From Planctomycetota bacterium (GTDB lineage Bacteria > Planctomycetota > Planctomycetia > Pirellulales > Pirellulaceae): a stretch of 64,000 nucleotides of DNA. Positions within the stretch are counted from its first letter, which is position 1, and the number at the start of each line of letters is the position of its first letter. The stretch covers positions 112,281 to 176,280 of the forward strand of contig CAUJHS010000010.1 of assembly GCA_963204915.1 (NCBI GenBank). Reading direction: 5' to 3'. Below, one piece after another: positions 42,639-51,585 of this stretch. The notes under the pieces were generated by a model. The model was not told the DNA's origin, did not search any database, and was given only the letters and a program-made list of their open reading frames with translations. The position numbers and the translations under genes are program-made.

Positions 42639-43838
42639 TTAGAAAAACTTCCAATCTGGCTGATCGCTTAAGGCCGGATCGTACGCGCAGTGGCTCCCCG
42701 TTGTAATGGAGTCCCGAAGATGCCCTGCGAGCCTTTTTAGGCCAGCCACCTCGCATCGCGCGACAAACCCTTTCTTTGGGTCTTTGTTCATGATTGCTTT
42801 TTGTACCCTTATCCGCGCCTTGTCCGGCTTCTCCGTTCTGGGCCGCCCACCTAATCCCACCCGTCGTTTTATCTCGGCCTTAATCTGATCAATCTTCTCC
42901 TGCGTCTCTTTGAAAATGACCGCCTCGCACGGGTCGTCGCAGTTCAATTGCGACTGTTCCTTCCTCAAAGCTGCAAGTTCCAAATTGCACGACTTAATCG
43001 TGTCGCGCTGCTCTGACACGTCCGTTTGACCCGAATCGTCGTTCCCAGGTTCTCCGGTAAGTTGGCAGGCCGAGACCCGAACATGTGGCGTTTGAAGCAA
43101 ACGAAAGACGTACCTTCCGCCTACCGTCTTTTTCACCGTTGCCGTTTCCCCAAATGCGCGGATGGTGAAAAAGTCGCCATCATCCCGAAAGAGAAATGGT
43201 ATGTCATCTTGGCCACTATTTTCGCTGGGGCTGGACGCCCCATTGCTCGAAGTCGATTGGCATCCTGGATACGCGGCACGCAAATACCGGCACCACGCCG
43301 TTGCGTCGATTTGAGGAACCTTGGAAATTGCATGCGCAATAGGAACCCAATCTGTTTTGGCGACGTTCTCAGGAACTGCCCAACCTAAGGGGCTCGGAGG
43401 CGACGGCGGAATTGCCAGCGGCTCCGTAACAAATCCGAGACGCTCACTCCTCAAACACCACTTGATGATTTCCGACTGAATGGCAAACGCAGTTTGGGCA
43501 ATGCTGACCACGACCATCTGCCGCGGGTCGGCTGGAGATGCTTTCCAGTTCTTCGCAATCGTATGTTCATCATCGTTCAAAAACTTAACCAAAGCACCCA
43601 ATTCAGCGCACATCCCACTCAAAACCATCTTGGCTTCTTCCCATCTCTCTGGGTCGACGGGACCGGTGCGCGCGAGCGCCTGTAGCCTGTCAATGGATTG
43701 CAGGACTGCCAAGGCCGCATGGAACGTTGCGCATTGCGAAGAATTAACCATTACAGCACCGACTTGCAAAGATTCGCTGGTTTGCAACCCAACGAACCGT
43801 CCCTGTTTGAATGATGTCTTTGACTGTCGCTCAGGCAC
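42639..43838 (-). CDS. hypothetical protein following the integrase
   Basis: 399 residues from a GTG at 43838, 5 bp after the integrase stop; an ATG at 43751 is an alternative. A helical N-terminus (FHAALAVLQSIDRLQAL) is followed by a compact middle (FLFRDDGDFFTIRAFGETATV, GGRYVFRLLQTP) and a coiled-coil/basic C-terminus. The middle resembles a small winged-helix or transcription-like module, but I cannot name a family. Confidence 0.6.
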   Translation of the reverse strand: MPERQSKTSFKQGRFVGLQTSESLQVGAVMVNSSQCATFHAALAVLQSIDRLQALARTGPVDPERWEEAKMVLSGMCAELGALVKFLNDDEHTIAKNWKASPADPRQMVVVSIAQTAFAIQSEIIKWCLRSERLGFVTEPLAIPPSPPSPLGWAVPENVAKTDWVPIAHAISKVPQIDATAWCRYLRAAYPGCQSTSSNGASSPSENSGQDDIPFLFRDDGDFFTIRAFGETATVKKTVGGRYVFRLLQTPHVRVSACQLTGEPGNDDSGQTDVSEQRDTIKSCNLELAALRKEQSQLNCDDPCEAVIFKETQEKIDQIKAEIKRRVGLGGRPRTEKPDKARIRVQKAIMNKDPKKGFVARCEVAGLKRLAGHLRDSITTGSHCAYDPALSDQPDWKFF

Positions 43839-43843
43839 AATTA

Positions 43844-45040
43844 TTACACGCTTGCCTGCTCAGTCGCTGCCGCATCTACCGGCGGATAGAGCCATGCGCG
43901 AACATGGTTGACTACAGCGCGTAAGCGGTCGTCCTCGATGCGCTGCCGGTAAATGCTTGCCATGTCGCCGGCCGGCGGAGCGTGGCCCATGATTGCGTCG
44001 ACGGCGATCTGATCGCGAGAACCGCCGCCTATTGTCTCGAAGGTGCGGCGTAGGTCATAGAACGTCCGGCCAACCACTTTGGCGCGTTTGGCTATTCGGG
44101 TGAACTCTTGGTCGACCCGGTAGCCTTTATGGTTGCCGGTATAGCTTTCACCACGGCGGCCAATGAAAACGAGCCCGGCGTCCTGCGGGTCGTTCGGTTC
44201 GCCCCGTGCGGCAATCGCCTTGTGAATCGCCTCGAGGGTTTCCTTCCATAGTGGAATGCGTCGGTCGATGGCGGTTTTGGCGCGCGGATAGTTGAGCCAA
44301 CCGCCTTCCAAGTCCAGAGCGGCAAGCGGCAGCAACGCTAGATCGGTGTTGCCGAGTCCGCCGTTGATGCCAAGCAGAATCATCGCGGCCATGTTCGGCG
44401 TGGCTTCATCCAAGAGCGACTTGATTTGCTCCGGCGTGAACAATCGCGGCCCGGCGGCTTGGCGGGTCTGCCGGAGCGTCTTGGCGGAAGGCTTCTTGAA
44501 TCCAGGTCCGAACCGCAACGGCTTGTCGAGGAGTCCGGCTTCGTATCCATACCGGAACACGGAACGGGTCATCTGGATTTCATTCGCCAGCGCGGCCGGA
44601 CCGTAGCTGCTGGCGAGCGTGACACGCAACGCCTCGAAGTCCTCGGGGCGTAGGTCCGCGGCGGCGCGGGTCCGTCCGAATGCTGCGAGGATGCGAGAAC
44701 ACGCGCCGTGATAGCGGTCGTACGTCCGGGGCGCTAGTTCGCCGCTTTTGACGAGCGCATTTTTGTGGCTCAAGAACCGGTTGACAACCTCATCGGTTGT
44801 CACGACGCCCGGAGCAAGTCCGGTTTCGGGATCTCGCGGCTTGCGTCCTGCGAGAATGTCGTCCTTCTGGAAAATCCATACGGCAATCGCCTTTTCGCCT
44901 TGAGGATCATCAGCAACTTTGCCGAAATAGAAAAACTTCCCGCGGACCTTTTTGCACCAACGCCCACTGTGTTTGTGGTGGGTGAGCGGGAAGTCCTTAT
45001 GCGGCTTGGAGTTTTTGCGCCGCCTGCTAGAATTAGCCAT
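43844..45040 (-). CDS. tyrosine recombinase, island integrase
   Basis: 398 residues from the ATG at 45040 (AAGGTG upstream). An N-terminal arm-binding region is followed by a SAM-like core-binding domain (82-180) and a catalytic domain with K255, YDLRR (R331), MGH (H353) and Y364. The usual box-I Arg is absent: the region reads LLGINGGLGNTDLALLP, with Gly at that position. The gene lies 178 bp from the tRNA-Ser and points away from it, with multiple GGTTGTC sites in between, as expected for an integrase beside its attachment site. Confidence 0.9.
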   Translation of the reverse strand: MANSSRRRKNSKPHKDFPLTHHKHSGRWCKKVRGKFFYFGKVADDPQGEKAIAVWIFQKDDILAGRKPRDPETGLAPGVVTTDEVVNRFLSHKNALVKSGELAPRTYDRYHGACSRILAAFGRTRAAADLRPEDFEALRVTLASSYGPAALANEIQMTRSVFRYGYEAGLLDKPLRFGPGFKKPSAKTLRQTRQAAGPRLFTPEQIKSLLDEATPNMAAMILLGINGGLGNTDLALLPLAALDLEGGWLNYPRAKTAIDRRIPLWKETLEAIHKAIAARGEPNDPQDAGLVFIGRRGESYTGNHKGYRVDQEFTRIAKRAKVVGRTFYDLRRTFETIGGGSRDQIAVDAIMGHAPPAGDMASIYRQRIEDDRLRAVVNHVRAWLYPPVDAAATEQASV

Positions 45041-45074
45041 CGTCGCACCTTGCTTTAAGAGGGTAGGTGTGGCA

Positions 45075-45177
45075 GACAACCGAACGGGTCGCAACCGCTC
45101 GGTTGTCATCTTTTGACAACCAAAGTCTAGCGAAATGGCGAACGGTTGTCAAAACGGTTGTCTAAGTAGTGTCAACC
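45075..45177. promoter_or_regulatory. cluster of GGTTGTC heptamers, candidate integrase arm sites (right)
   Basis: Exact heptamers at 45075-45081 (inverted), 45101-45107, 45115-45121 (inverted, pairing with the previous one), 45144-45150 and 45156-45162, plus a one-mismatch copy at 45171-45177. They fill the gap between the integrase start and the tRNA. With the pair at 14542-14558 they mark both element ends. Confidence 0.6.
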
Positions 45178-45196
45178 GCCAAGCGGCAAGAGCGAA

Positions 45197-45217
45197 AAAC
45201 CTAGCGTTTTCCTTAGT
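45197..45217 (+). repeat. 21-bp terminal direct repeat, right copy
   Basis: Exact copy of 14461-14481, abutting the 40-bp repeat at 45218. It lies directly upstream of the tRNA-Ser and so forms part of its new leader. Confidence 0.85.
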
Positions 45218-45257
45218 CGGATGGGTGGCCGAGTGGACGAAGGCAGCAGTCTTGAAA
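45218..45257 (+). repeat. attR: 40-bp direct repeat within tRNA-Ser
   Basis: Exact copy of 14391-14430. It ends at the last anticodon-loop base of the intact tRNA-Ser, so strand exchange took place in the 5' half or anticodon loop. Confidence 0.92.
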
Positions 45258-45305
45258 ACTGCCGTACGGGTGACCGTACCGGGGGTTCGAATCCCCCCCC
45301 ATCCG
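45219..45305 (+). tRNA. tRNA-Ser(UGA)
   Basis: 87 nt, class II. Acceptor GGATGGG/CCCATCC with discriminator G, D-arm from GCCGAGTGG, anticodon stem GCAGT/ACTGC with loop CTTGAAA (anticodon TGA at 45253-45255), a long variable arm GTACGGGTGACCGTAC, T-arm GGGGGTTCGAATCCCCC. CCA is not encoded. The 5' half is supplied by the island and the 3' half is host DNA. Confidence 0.95.
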
Positions 45306-45673
45306 CTTTGTTTTGCGTATTGTTCCCGCGGGCGGTATTGCGGGGTTGGGTGCGGCTTCTCATTCGCCGGAACTATGATGCGCGCATCGCACTAGGACCA
45401 GCGCCGGCGGCTTGGAAGTCTGTTGCGTCGCACCTTCCGCTTCTCGAGCGCGTTTCACGCAGGTGTTACGCCCCCAAAGTGGCGCACTCGCGGAGCGAGT
45501 GGACCACATTGAAGAAGTCATCGCAACTCGATGAAATACGCACTAATGACGCATAAAGCGCTCTTGCGCTGCGCGCAACATCGCTTTTGGTTTGCACACC
45601 GTGCTTGCCTGCCAAGTTCTCGCGGTTGCTCGACCGGGTTGCTGCGCCGTTATTGGGCGAATCGAGAAGCGGC
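45306..45673. other. intergenic, no recognised feature
   Basis: About 370 bp between the tRNA and the stop of the leftward DUF1501 gene. An in-frame stretch of about 110 codons is a tRNA shadow. No clear terminator seen. Confidence 0.4.
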
Positions 45674-47104
45674 TTAAGCGAGAAGGTCCTTGACCACGTT
45701 TCCGTAGACGTCGGTCAAGCGGAACTCTCGCCCAGCCTGGCGATAGGTCAAGCGTTCGTGGTCCAAGCCCAACAGATGGAGCAAGGTCGCATGCAGATCA
45801 TGCATGTGAACGGGATTCTCGACCGGCGCGTAACCGAAATCATCGGTCGAGCCGTAGGTCAATCCTGTCCGCACGCCGCCTCCCGCCATCCAGACGGTAA
45901 ACGCTTGCGGGTGATGTCCGCGACCGTCGCCGTTTTCCACCATGGGTGTGCGGCCAAACTCTCCACCCCATAGCACGAGAGTGTCCTCTAGTAGACCGCG
46001 GCGAGCGAGATCCTCTAGTAAGCCCGCAATCGGCCGGTCGGTTTTCGCGGCTTCGGCAATATGCCCGTCCTTGACCTTGGTGTGATGATCCCACGTGTAA
46101 TCGGTCGACACTTGGATGTAGCGTACGCCGCGCTCCGCAAGACGCCGCGCGAGCAGACACTGGCGGCCGAAATTGTCGCTCGGGCCGGCGCCAATGCCGT
46201 AGAGATCGAGAGTCGCTTGCGTTTCGTCGCTCAAGCTCATTGCCTCCGGCATGGCCGACTGCATCCGGAAGGCTAACTCGTAGCTGTCGATCAAACCCTC
46301 GATTCCCCGGTCGGTAACTGCAGCTTGCCGATGTTGCTGGTTCAGCGATTGAATCAGTTCAAGTTGCTCTTGCTGCGCGACGCGAGGCAGTCGCTCATTC
46401 ACCAAGTTCGAGACTTTGGCTTGGGCAATAGGGATCTCGGCCGAACCGATGGCGGTTCCCTGGTGCACCGCCGGCAGAAACGCACTGCCGTAGTTTTGCA
46501 CTCCGCCATGTCCGCGCGGCGGCGAAATGGTCACGAAGGCCGGCAGGCTCTCGTTTTCACTGCCGAGCCCGTAACTAATCCACGCGCCGACGCTGGGCCG
46601 CACGAGATTGGCCTGGCCGGTGTGCAGCCGCAAAAGCGCTTCTCCATGGGCCGAGCCCTCCGTATGCAGCGAACGTACGACGCACAACCGGTCTGCGTGC
46701 CGAGAAAGTTGCGGAAACAACTCACTCATCCAAACGCCGCTTTCACCGTGCTGCGCAAAGCGGAAGGGAGAACCAAGGAGAAGGCCGAGGTCTTTGCGTC
46801 CGCTTCCTACGGAGGCGCCTGCAAGGGACTGCCCCGAAAGTTCATTCAGCTTCGGCTTGGGATCGAACAGATCAACATGGCTGGGACCGCCCCACATGAA
46901 TAAGAAAATGATGCGGCGAGCCCGAGCGGCAAAGTGCGGCGGTTTGGGGGCCAGGGGACTGTTGACGACGCGAGTCTCCGCGAAGGCGTTTTCGCCCAGA
47001 AGCGCGGCGAGCGCAAGATGCCCGAAACCGCCAGCACTTGCCAAGAGCATCTGCCGGCGGTTCATGGCCGATGTGAATTGATAACAACGCTGTTGGCGAC
47101 GCAT
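45674..47104 (-). CDS. DUF1501 family protein
   Basis: 476 residues from the ATG at 47104 (GGAG upstream), 2 bp after the DUF1549/DUF1553 stop. NRRQMLLASAGGFGHLALAA is a twin-arginine-like export signal. Family segments: FMWGGPSHVDLFDPKP, YTWDHH, WGGEFGRTP and GRGHHPQAFTVWMAGGG. Related in fold to sulfatases/phosphatases; substrate unknown. It is the partner of the upstream cytochrome-type protein. Confidence 0.92.
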   Translation of the reverse strand: MRRQQRCYQFTSAMNRRQMLLASAGGFGHLALAALLGENAFAETRVVNSPLAPKPPHFAARARRIIFLFMWGGPSHVDLFDPKPKLNELSGQSLAGASVGSGRKDLGLLLGSPFRFAQHGESGVWMSELFPQLSRHADRLCVVRSLHTEGSAHGEALLRLHTGQANLVRPSVGAWISYGLGSENESLPAFVTISPPRGHGGVQNYGSAFLPAVHQGTAIGSAEIPIAQAKVSNLVNERLPRVAQQEQLELIQSLNQQHRQAAVTDRGIEGLIDSYELAFRMQSAMPEAMSLSDETQATLDLYGIGAGPSDNFGRQCLLARRLAERGVRYIQVSTDYTWDHHTKVKDGHIAEAAKTDRPIAGLLEDLARRGLLEDTLVLWGGEFGRTPMVENGDGRGHHPQAFTVWMAGGGVRTGLTYGSTDDFGYAPVENPVHMHDLHATLLHLLGLDHERLTYRQAGREFRLTDVYGNVVKDLLA

Positions 47105-47106
47105 CG

Positions 47107-49629
47107 TCACTCCAAGATTTGAAAACGGCTCGAGGCGAACAGGGCGTGACAAGCCATGGCCCACGCTTGCAACTTGGCGTCGGCGGCTCCTGCCGCTGCG
47201 AGTTGCGCTTGCATGGTTTGCACGAAGTTCAGGATCGATTCCCGCTCGGCGTCCGCAGGGGGAGTTTGGGTAATCCATGCAAAGATCTGGTCCACGGCGG
47301 CAGCTGGAGCCTCATCCACCGGGATTGTATGGAATAACCGCTGCGCCGTGGCGTTGGCGGCATCCATGACCGAGGAATCATTGAGGAAAAACAGCCCTTG
47401 GGTCGCCAGGGTCGTTTGAGGCCGCATGCCCGTCGTGGAATGTGGATTGGCGAAGTCTAGCGCATCAAAGATTTCGGGCAGATCATTCCGAATCACCGGC
47501 AGATAAACGCTGCGGCAAGGAAAATCGGTGCGACGGCGGTTTTTGTTGTCTCCCACCGCGGTAGCTTGATCGCCCAGGTACCAGACCGTCGAATCCCTCG
47601 GCTTCAGATCGAGCGATCCGGCGGCCCAAAGCATGGCGTCGCGCATCGCTTCGGGTTCGAGACGCCGGCGGTTTGCTCGCCAAAGCGCGAGGTTCTCGGG
47701 GTCGACCGCATGACACGCCGGATCGTACTGGCTGCTCAGGGCGAACGTACGGCTCAACACGACTTTGCGCACCAGTGACTTCACCGACCACTTCGAGTCG
47801 ATCAATTCGCCAGCTAGATAATCAAGCAATTCGGGATGCGAGGGAGGTTCGCCGGTGCGGCCAAAATTGTCCACGGTGCGCACCAGGCCGCGGCCCATCA
47901 GATGATGCCAGATCCGATTCGCGAGCACACGGGCGGCAAGCCGGCCCGCTCCGGTCTGCTCGTCCGTCAACCACTGGGCGAGTTCGACGCGACCGCTTTG
48001 ACCTGGCGAAATCGTCGCGGGAGCATCATCCAAAACTTGGAGAAAACCGCGCGGAACGGAGTCACCCCTTCGGTCAAACTGGCCCGCAAGCCGGATCGCT
48101 TCATCTTTCGGATTCGGTTCATCGGTGGGAATCATGGCGCGCGGCGGAATCGAAGGAGCCGAGGCAAGCGTCGCTTGTAACGCCATCAACTTGTCGCGCT
48201 GCGATTGGAGTCTCTGCTCGCGCGGTTGGTTGACGTCGGCCGCTTCCGGCGTGACCGCGTCGGAATGTTGAGCGACGAAGGTCTTCAATTCGTCCTCATT
48301 CCCTTTTTCCAATAGCTCCAGCGCCGTCTTAGCGTGTTTTTCCTTTTCTCGGGTTTGAGGCAGTTCACGCCAATACTTTTCATAAGCGACATCAAGAGTT
48401 TCGCCTTCGGCGCCAAGTCCTTCCAGACGCTCCATCACGCGTTGCTCCCCCAGCATGTACCGTTGCTCCATGACTTGCGTCGACGTCATGATGCCGGCCA
48501 AGGCGTAATAATCGCGGGTCGGAATGGGGTCGAACTTGTGATCATGGCAGCGGGCGCAACCGAGGGTCTGACCCAGGATCGCACGACCGATGGTGTCAAG
48601 TTGCTCGTCGGCAACCTCCATCTTCTGATTTTCGGGGTCGTTTCCAAGCAAGACCTTGGGGCCTACCAGGAGGAAACCGGCGCCGATCCGCTGCCGGTCT
48701 CGTTGTTCAAGCGACTCGTACGGCAAAAGGTCGCCGGCCAGTTGCTCTTGCACAAACTGGTCGAATGGCGTATCGCGATTCACCGCGTCGATGACCCAAT
48801 TGCGGTATCGCCACGCTTCGCGGAACAAAAAGTTCTCGTCCAACCCGTTCGAGTCGGCATACCGGGCGAGATCAAGCCAATGCCGCCCCCAGCGTTCGCC
48901 AAAATGGGGCGATGCGAGTAACTCGTCAACCACGCGTTCAAGGGCGTCGGGCCTGGCGTCGTCCAGAAACGCCGCGATTTGCTCGGGAGTGGGGGGTAAA
49001 CCATGCAATTGAAAGGTAAGCCGCCGCAGCAAGTCCCGGCGGTCGGCGTCTGGAACCGGAGTGAGTTTTTCTGCTTCCAGCTTGGCGAGAATAAATGCAT
49101 CGATCGCGTTTCGCGGCCAATCGGCGGCTTGCACGTTGGGGGGCGGAGTTCGATTCAACTCGCGAAAGGCCCAGTGCGTGCGTCCCGCGATTGGATCCGA
49201 TGCTGCCGGATTTGTGGTTGGGTTGATCTCGGCGGTTTCGCGAGGATCTGGGGCGCCCATTCGGACCCAATGCTCCAGATGCGCGATTTCCTCGGCCGGC
49301 AGTTGTCGGTCGGGCGGCATTTGCAGGTCGGGGTCCTCATAACGTACAGCCCGAATCAACTCGCTTGCATCGACGTCGCCGGGAATGAGCGAGGCGCCAC
49401 GATCACCGCCTTGAATCCAACCAAGGCGACTATCGAGCCACAGGCCGCCCTCACGGCGATCGGCGCGCGCCGAATGGCACGAGTAGCAGCGTTTCGCCAG
49501 CAAGGGACGAATATGCTTTTCAAAATAGGCGGTTCCTTCGTCCTGCGACTCCGCGGCCCAAGCCGCGGGCCCGCTGACGAGAGCGAAGAAAACGATGATC
49601 CAGCACGGGTAAGGATGACGAAAACTCAT
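47107..49629 (-). CDS. DUF1549/DUF1553 planctomycete cytochrome C-type protein
   Basis: 840 residues. Signal peptide at 1-26, heme site CYSCH at 48-52, a planctomycete cytochrome C domain, then DUF1549 (FGERWGRHWLDLARYADS, LGCARCHDHKFDPI) and DUF1553 (NRIWHHLMGRGLV, FFLNDSSVM). Same layout and size as 4983-7493 but clearly diverged, so it is a paralogue. Translated with the DUF1501 gene, two bases downstream. Confidence 0.92.
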   Translation of the reverse strand: MSFRHPYPCWIIVFFALVSGPAAWAAESQDEGTAYFEKHIRPLLAKRCYSCHSARADRREGGLWLDSRLGWIQGGDRGASLIPGDVDASELIRAVRYEDPDLQMPPDRQLPAEEIAHLEHWVRMGAPDPRETAEINPTTNPAASDPIAGRTHWAFRELNRTPPPNVQAADWPRNAIDAFILAKLEAEKLTPVPDADRRDLLRRLTFQLHGLPPTPEQIAAFLDDARPDALERVVDELLASPHFGERWGRHWLDLARYADSNGLDENFLFREAWRYRNWVIDAVNRDTPFDQFVQEQLAGDLLPYESLEQRDRQRIGAGFLLVGPKVLLGNDPENQKMEVADEQLDTIGRAILGQTLGCARCHDHKFDPIPTRDYYALAGIMTSTQVMEQRYMLGEQRVMERLEGLGAEGETLDVAYEKYWRELPQTREKEKHAKTALELLEKGNEDELKTFVAQHSDAVTPEAADVNQPREQRLQSQRDKLMALQATLASAPSIPPRAMIPTDEPNPKDEAIRLAGQFDRRGDSVPRGFLQVLDDAPATISPGQSGRVELAQWLTDEQTGAGRLAARVLANRIWHHLMGRGLVRTVDNFGRTGEPPSHPELLDYLAGELIDSKWSVKSLVRKVVLSRTFALSSQYDPACHAVDPENLALWRANRRRLEPEAMRDAMLWAAGSLDLKPRDSTVWYLGDQATAVGDNKNRRRTDFPCRSVYLPVIRNDLPEIFDALDFANPHSTTGMRPQTTLATQGLFFLNDSSVMDAANATAQRLFHTIPVDEAPAAAVDQIFAWITQTPPADAERESILNFVQTMQAQLAAAGAADAKLQAWAMACHALFASSRFQILE

Positions 49630-49954
49630 GCCAACATCTTAGCAAAAAATCGTGCGAAATGAGTCATGCGACTTGCCTGGACCAGAAATTTGGGATTTGA
49701 CAGCGAACTTCCGGCCAAGGCAGGATGACGCACGCCAGTCCATCGCATTGCCCGGGTTAAGCGCGTCGCATAGGGCGCTCTTGTCCTCATCCAAGTTGCA
49801 CCCCTTTGGCGTCGCTTCTGTCGAATTGAGAATCATTGATTGAGTGTTTCAACGAACGTGTCTTCTTGCTGCTGGAATCCCCCTTGATTAGGCTGACGTG
49901 GCGAGTTGCTGGCGAGCTTTTCAATCCTTCCACCCAAACGTGGAGTCGCTGCCG
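49630..49954. other. divergent intergenic region
   Basis: 325 bp between the leftward DUF1549/DUF1553 gene and the rightward phosphatase; it must hold both promoters. No RNA gene or strong palindrome noticed. Confidence 0.4.
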
Positions 49955-51520
49955 ATGCGTCTGCGCGCCCCCTGCCTTCTCCTTTTTTTCGCGTGCTCTC
50001 TCCTCTTAGGCGGCGTGACGGTCGATGCACAGCCGTCCAAACCTGGCGAGAGCGGCGCCACCCGAGCATCGAAGGTTGTCGCGCCGCAGGCGGGTATGGG
50101 CATTATGGTCGGGGAAGTAACACCCGTTAGCGCGCTGGTGCAGTTGCGTCTTACCCAAGCGAACGAGTTGGTCGATGGCGACGTGCCGGGCTCTCCGGGC
50201 GTGGTGGAGTTCCAAGTTCACCCCGTAGCGAACGATGCGGCGTCTACCAACGAAATCTCCCCTCAGTGGGTCGAGGCGACGGCTGAACGAGACTTTATTG
50301 CTCGCGCTTCTTTCACGCAACTTTCTCCGGGTACCGAGTACGTTTGTCGCACGCGCCTTGGGCTCAGCCGCGAACAGATGCGTCCTGGCCCGAACGCAAG
50401 GTTCAAGACTTTACCAGGCGCCGCTGCAGCGCAGCCTGTGCGTTTCGTCGTGGTCACCGGCATGAACTACGCCAAGTTCCACGGCGATCAACGCATCGAC
50501 AGGCGGCAACATCAGTTGCAGAACAATACCGAGTTGGCTCCACCTTACGCCGGCCCCGATAAAGCTCTTGGTTATCCCGCGCTGGAGACCATTCGCAAAC
50601 TTGCGCCGGACTTCTTCGTTGGCACGGGCGATAACGTTTACTACGACACGCCCACGGACCCGCGGGCCAAGACGGTCGCGGAACTGCGGCAGAAGTGGCA
50701 TGAACAATTCGTGCAGCCCCGCTACCGCGATTTGTTCGCGATGGCGCCGACCTATTGGGAGATCGATGATCACGATTACCGGGTTGATGATTGCGACAAT
50801 TCGGGCAACTACGAACCGACGCCCGAGACCGGTCGACGAATCATGTTAGAGCAATTGCCCGTCGCTCCCGCCGACGCCAAGGACGTCAAAACGTACCGCA
50901 CGCATCGAGTCAGTCGCGACCTGCAAATCTGGCTAACCGAGAACCGCATGTATCGGAGTCCGAATAAGACGCCCGACGGGCCCGAGAAATCCCTCTGGGG
51001 AGCCGAGCAGAAGGCGTGGCTCAAGCAAACCTTGCTCGAGAGCGATGCATCGTTCAAAGTGCTGATCTCTCCCACGCCGATGATCGGTCCCGATGACCTT
51101 CGCAAAACCGACAACCATGCCAACATCGGCGGCTTTCAACATGAACGGAACGAATTCTTTGCGTGGCTCCATGAAACAGGGCTTGCGAAGCAGAACTTCT
51201 TTATCGTGTGCGGCGACCGCCATTGGCAGTACCATTCGATCTTTGATGGAATCGAAGAACTCGCGTGCGGCGCTTTAGTCGATGAGAACGCACGTCTTGG
51301 CCGTAAACCGGGCGACCCCAAGTCGACGGACCCGGAAGGTTTAATCAAGCAGCCGTACTACCAGGACCCCGCCTCGGGCGGCTTTTTGTTGGTTCACGCG
51401 ACTCCGGCCGAGGCGGATTCGCCCGCCATGCTAACGTTCGACTTCCGCGACGAACACGGCAAGACGTTGTATTTGCATAAGCGGGGCGCCACGGCGCCCG
51501 CCAATTCTCGCGATCCCTGA
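49955..51520 (+). CDS. PhoD-like alkaline phosphatase, secreted
   Basis: 521 residues from the ATG at 49955, giving a clean signal peptide ([20 protein letters not shown]). An N-terminal PhoD-type beta domain ([18 protein letters not shown]) precedes the catalytic domain: [26 protein letters not shown] and [10 protein letters not shown] provide the metal ligands of the PhoD/metallophosphoesterase fold. It should hydrolyse phosphate esters outside the cytoplasm. The next gene, a secreted hydrolase, follows after 65 bp. Confidence 0.88.
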   Translation: MRLRAPCLLLFFACSLLLGGVTVDAQPSKPGESGATRASKVVAPQAGMGIMVGEVTPVSALVQLRLTQANELVDGDVPGSPGVVEFQVHPVANDAASTNEISPQWVEATAERDFIARASFTQLSPGTEYVCRTRLGLSREQMRPGPNARFKTLPGAAAAQPVRFVVVTGMNYAKFHGDQRIDRRQHQLQNNTELAPPYAGPDKALGYPALETIRKLAPDFFVGTGDNVYYDTPTDPRAKTVAELRQKWHEQFVQPRYRDLFAMAPTYWEIDDHDYRVDDCDNSGNYEPTPETGRRIMLEQLPVAPADAKDVKTYRTHRVSRDLQIWLTENRMYRSPNKTPDGPEKSLWGAEQKAWLKQTLLESDASFKVLISPTPMIGPDDLRKTDNHANIGGFQHERNEFFAWLHETGLAKQNFFIVCGDRHWQYHSIFDGIEELACGALVDENARLGRKPGDPKSTDPEGLIKQPYYQDPASGGFLLVHATPAEADSPAMLTFDFRDEHGKTLYLHKRGATAPANSRDP

Positions 51521-51585
51521 ATGAGCCGGGTTCTTCGGTCGGACGTTCTGAAGTGTTCATCGTAGCTGTTCTTTGAAAGACCGCC

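Larger units (their letters stand above)
14391..45257. mobile_element. integrated genomic island in tRNA-Ser(UGA)
   Basis: About 31 kb bounded by an exact 40-bp direct repeat (14391-14430 and 45218-45257). The repeat is the tRNA-Ser 5' half up to the end of the anticodon loop, plus one upstream base. A tyrosine integrase gene ends the island beside the intact tRNA. Inside are HTH/excisionase-like genes, primase, RepA-like ATPase, a serine recombinase, restriction-modification genes and many small unknown genes, whereas both flanks are ordinary planctomycete genes. No capsid, terminase or conjugation genes were recognised. It is best described as an integrative element with its own replication module, carrying defence cargo. 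Confidence 0.9.

Noticed and set aside
45221..45556. Rightward ORF of 111 codons starting in the tRNA
   Set aside because: Its first part is the tRNA-Ser gene itself, and the rest has no protein-like features.
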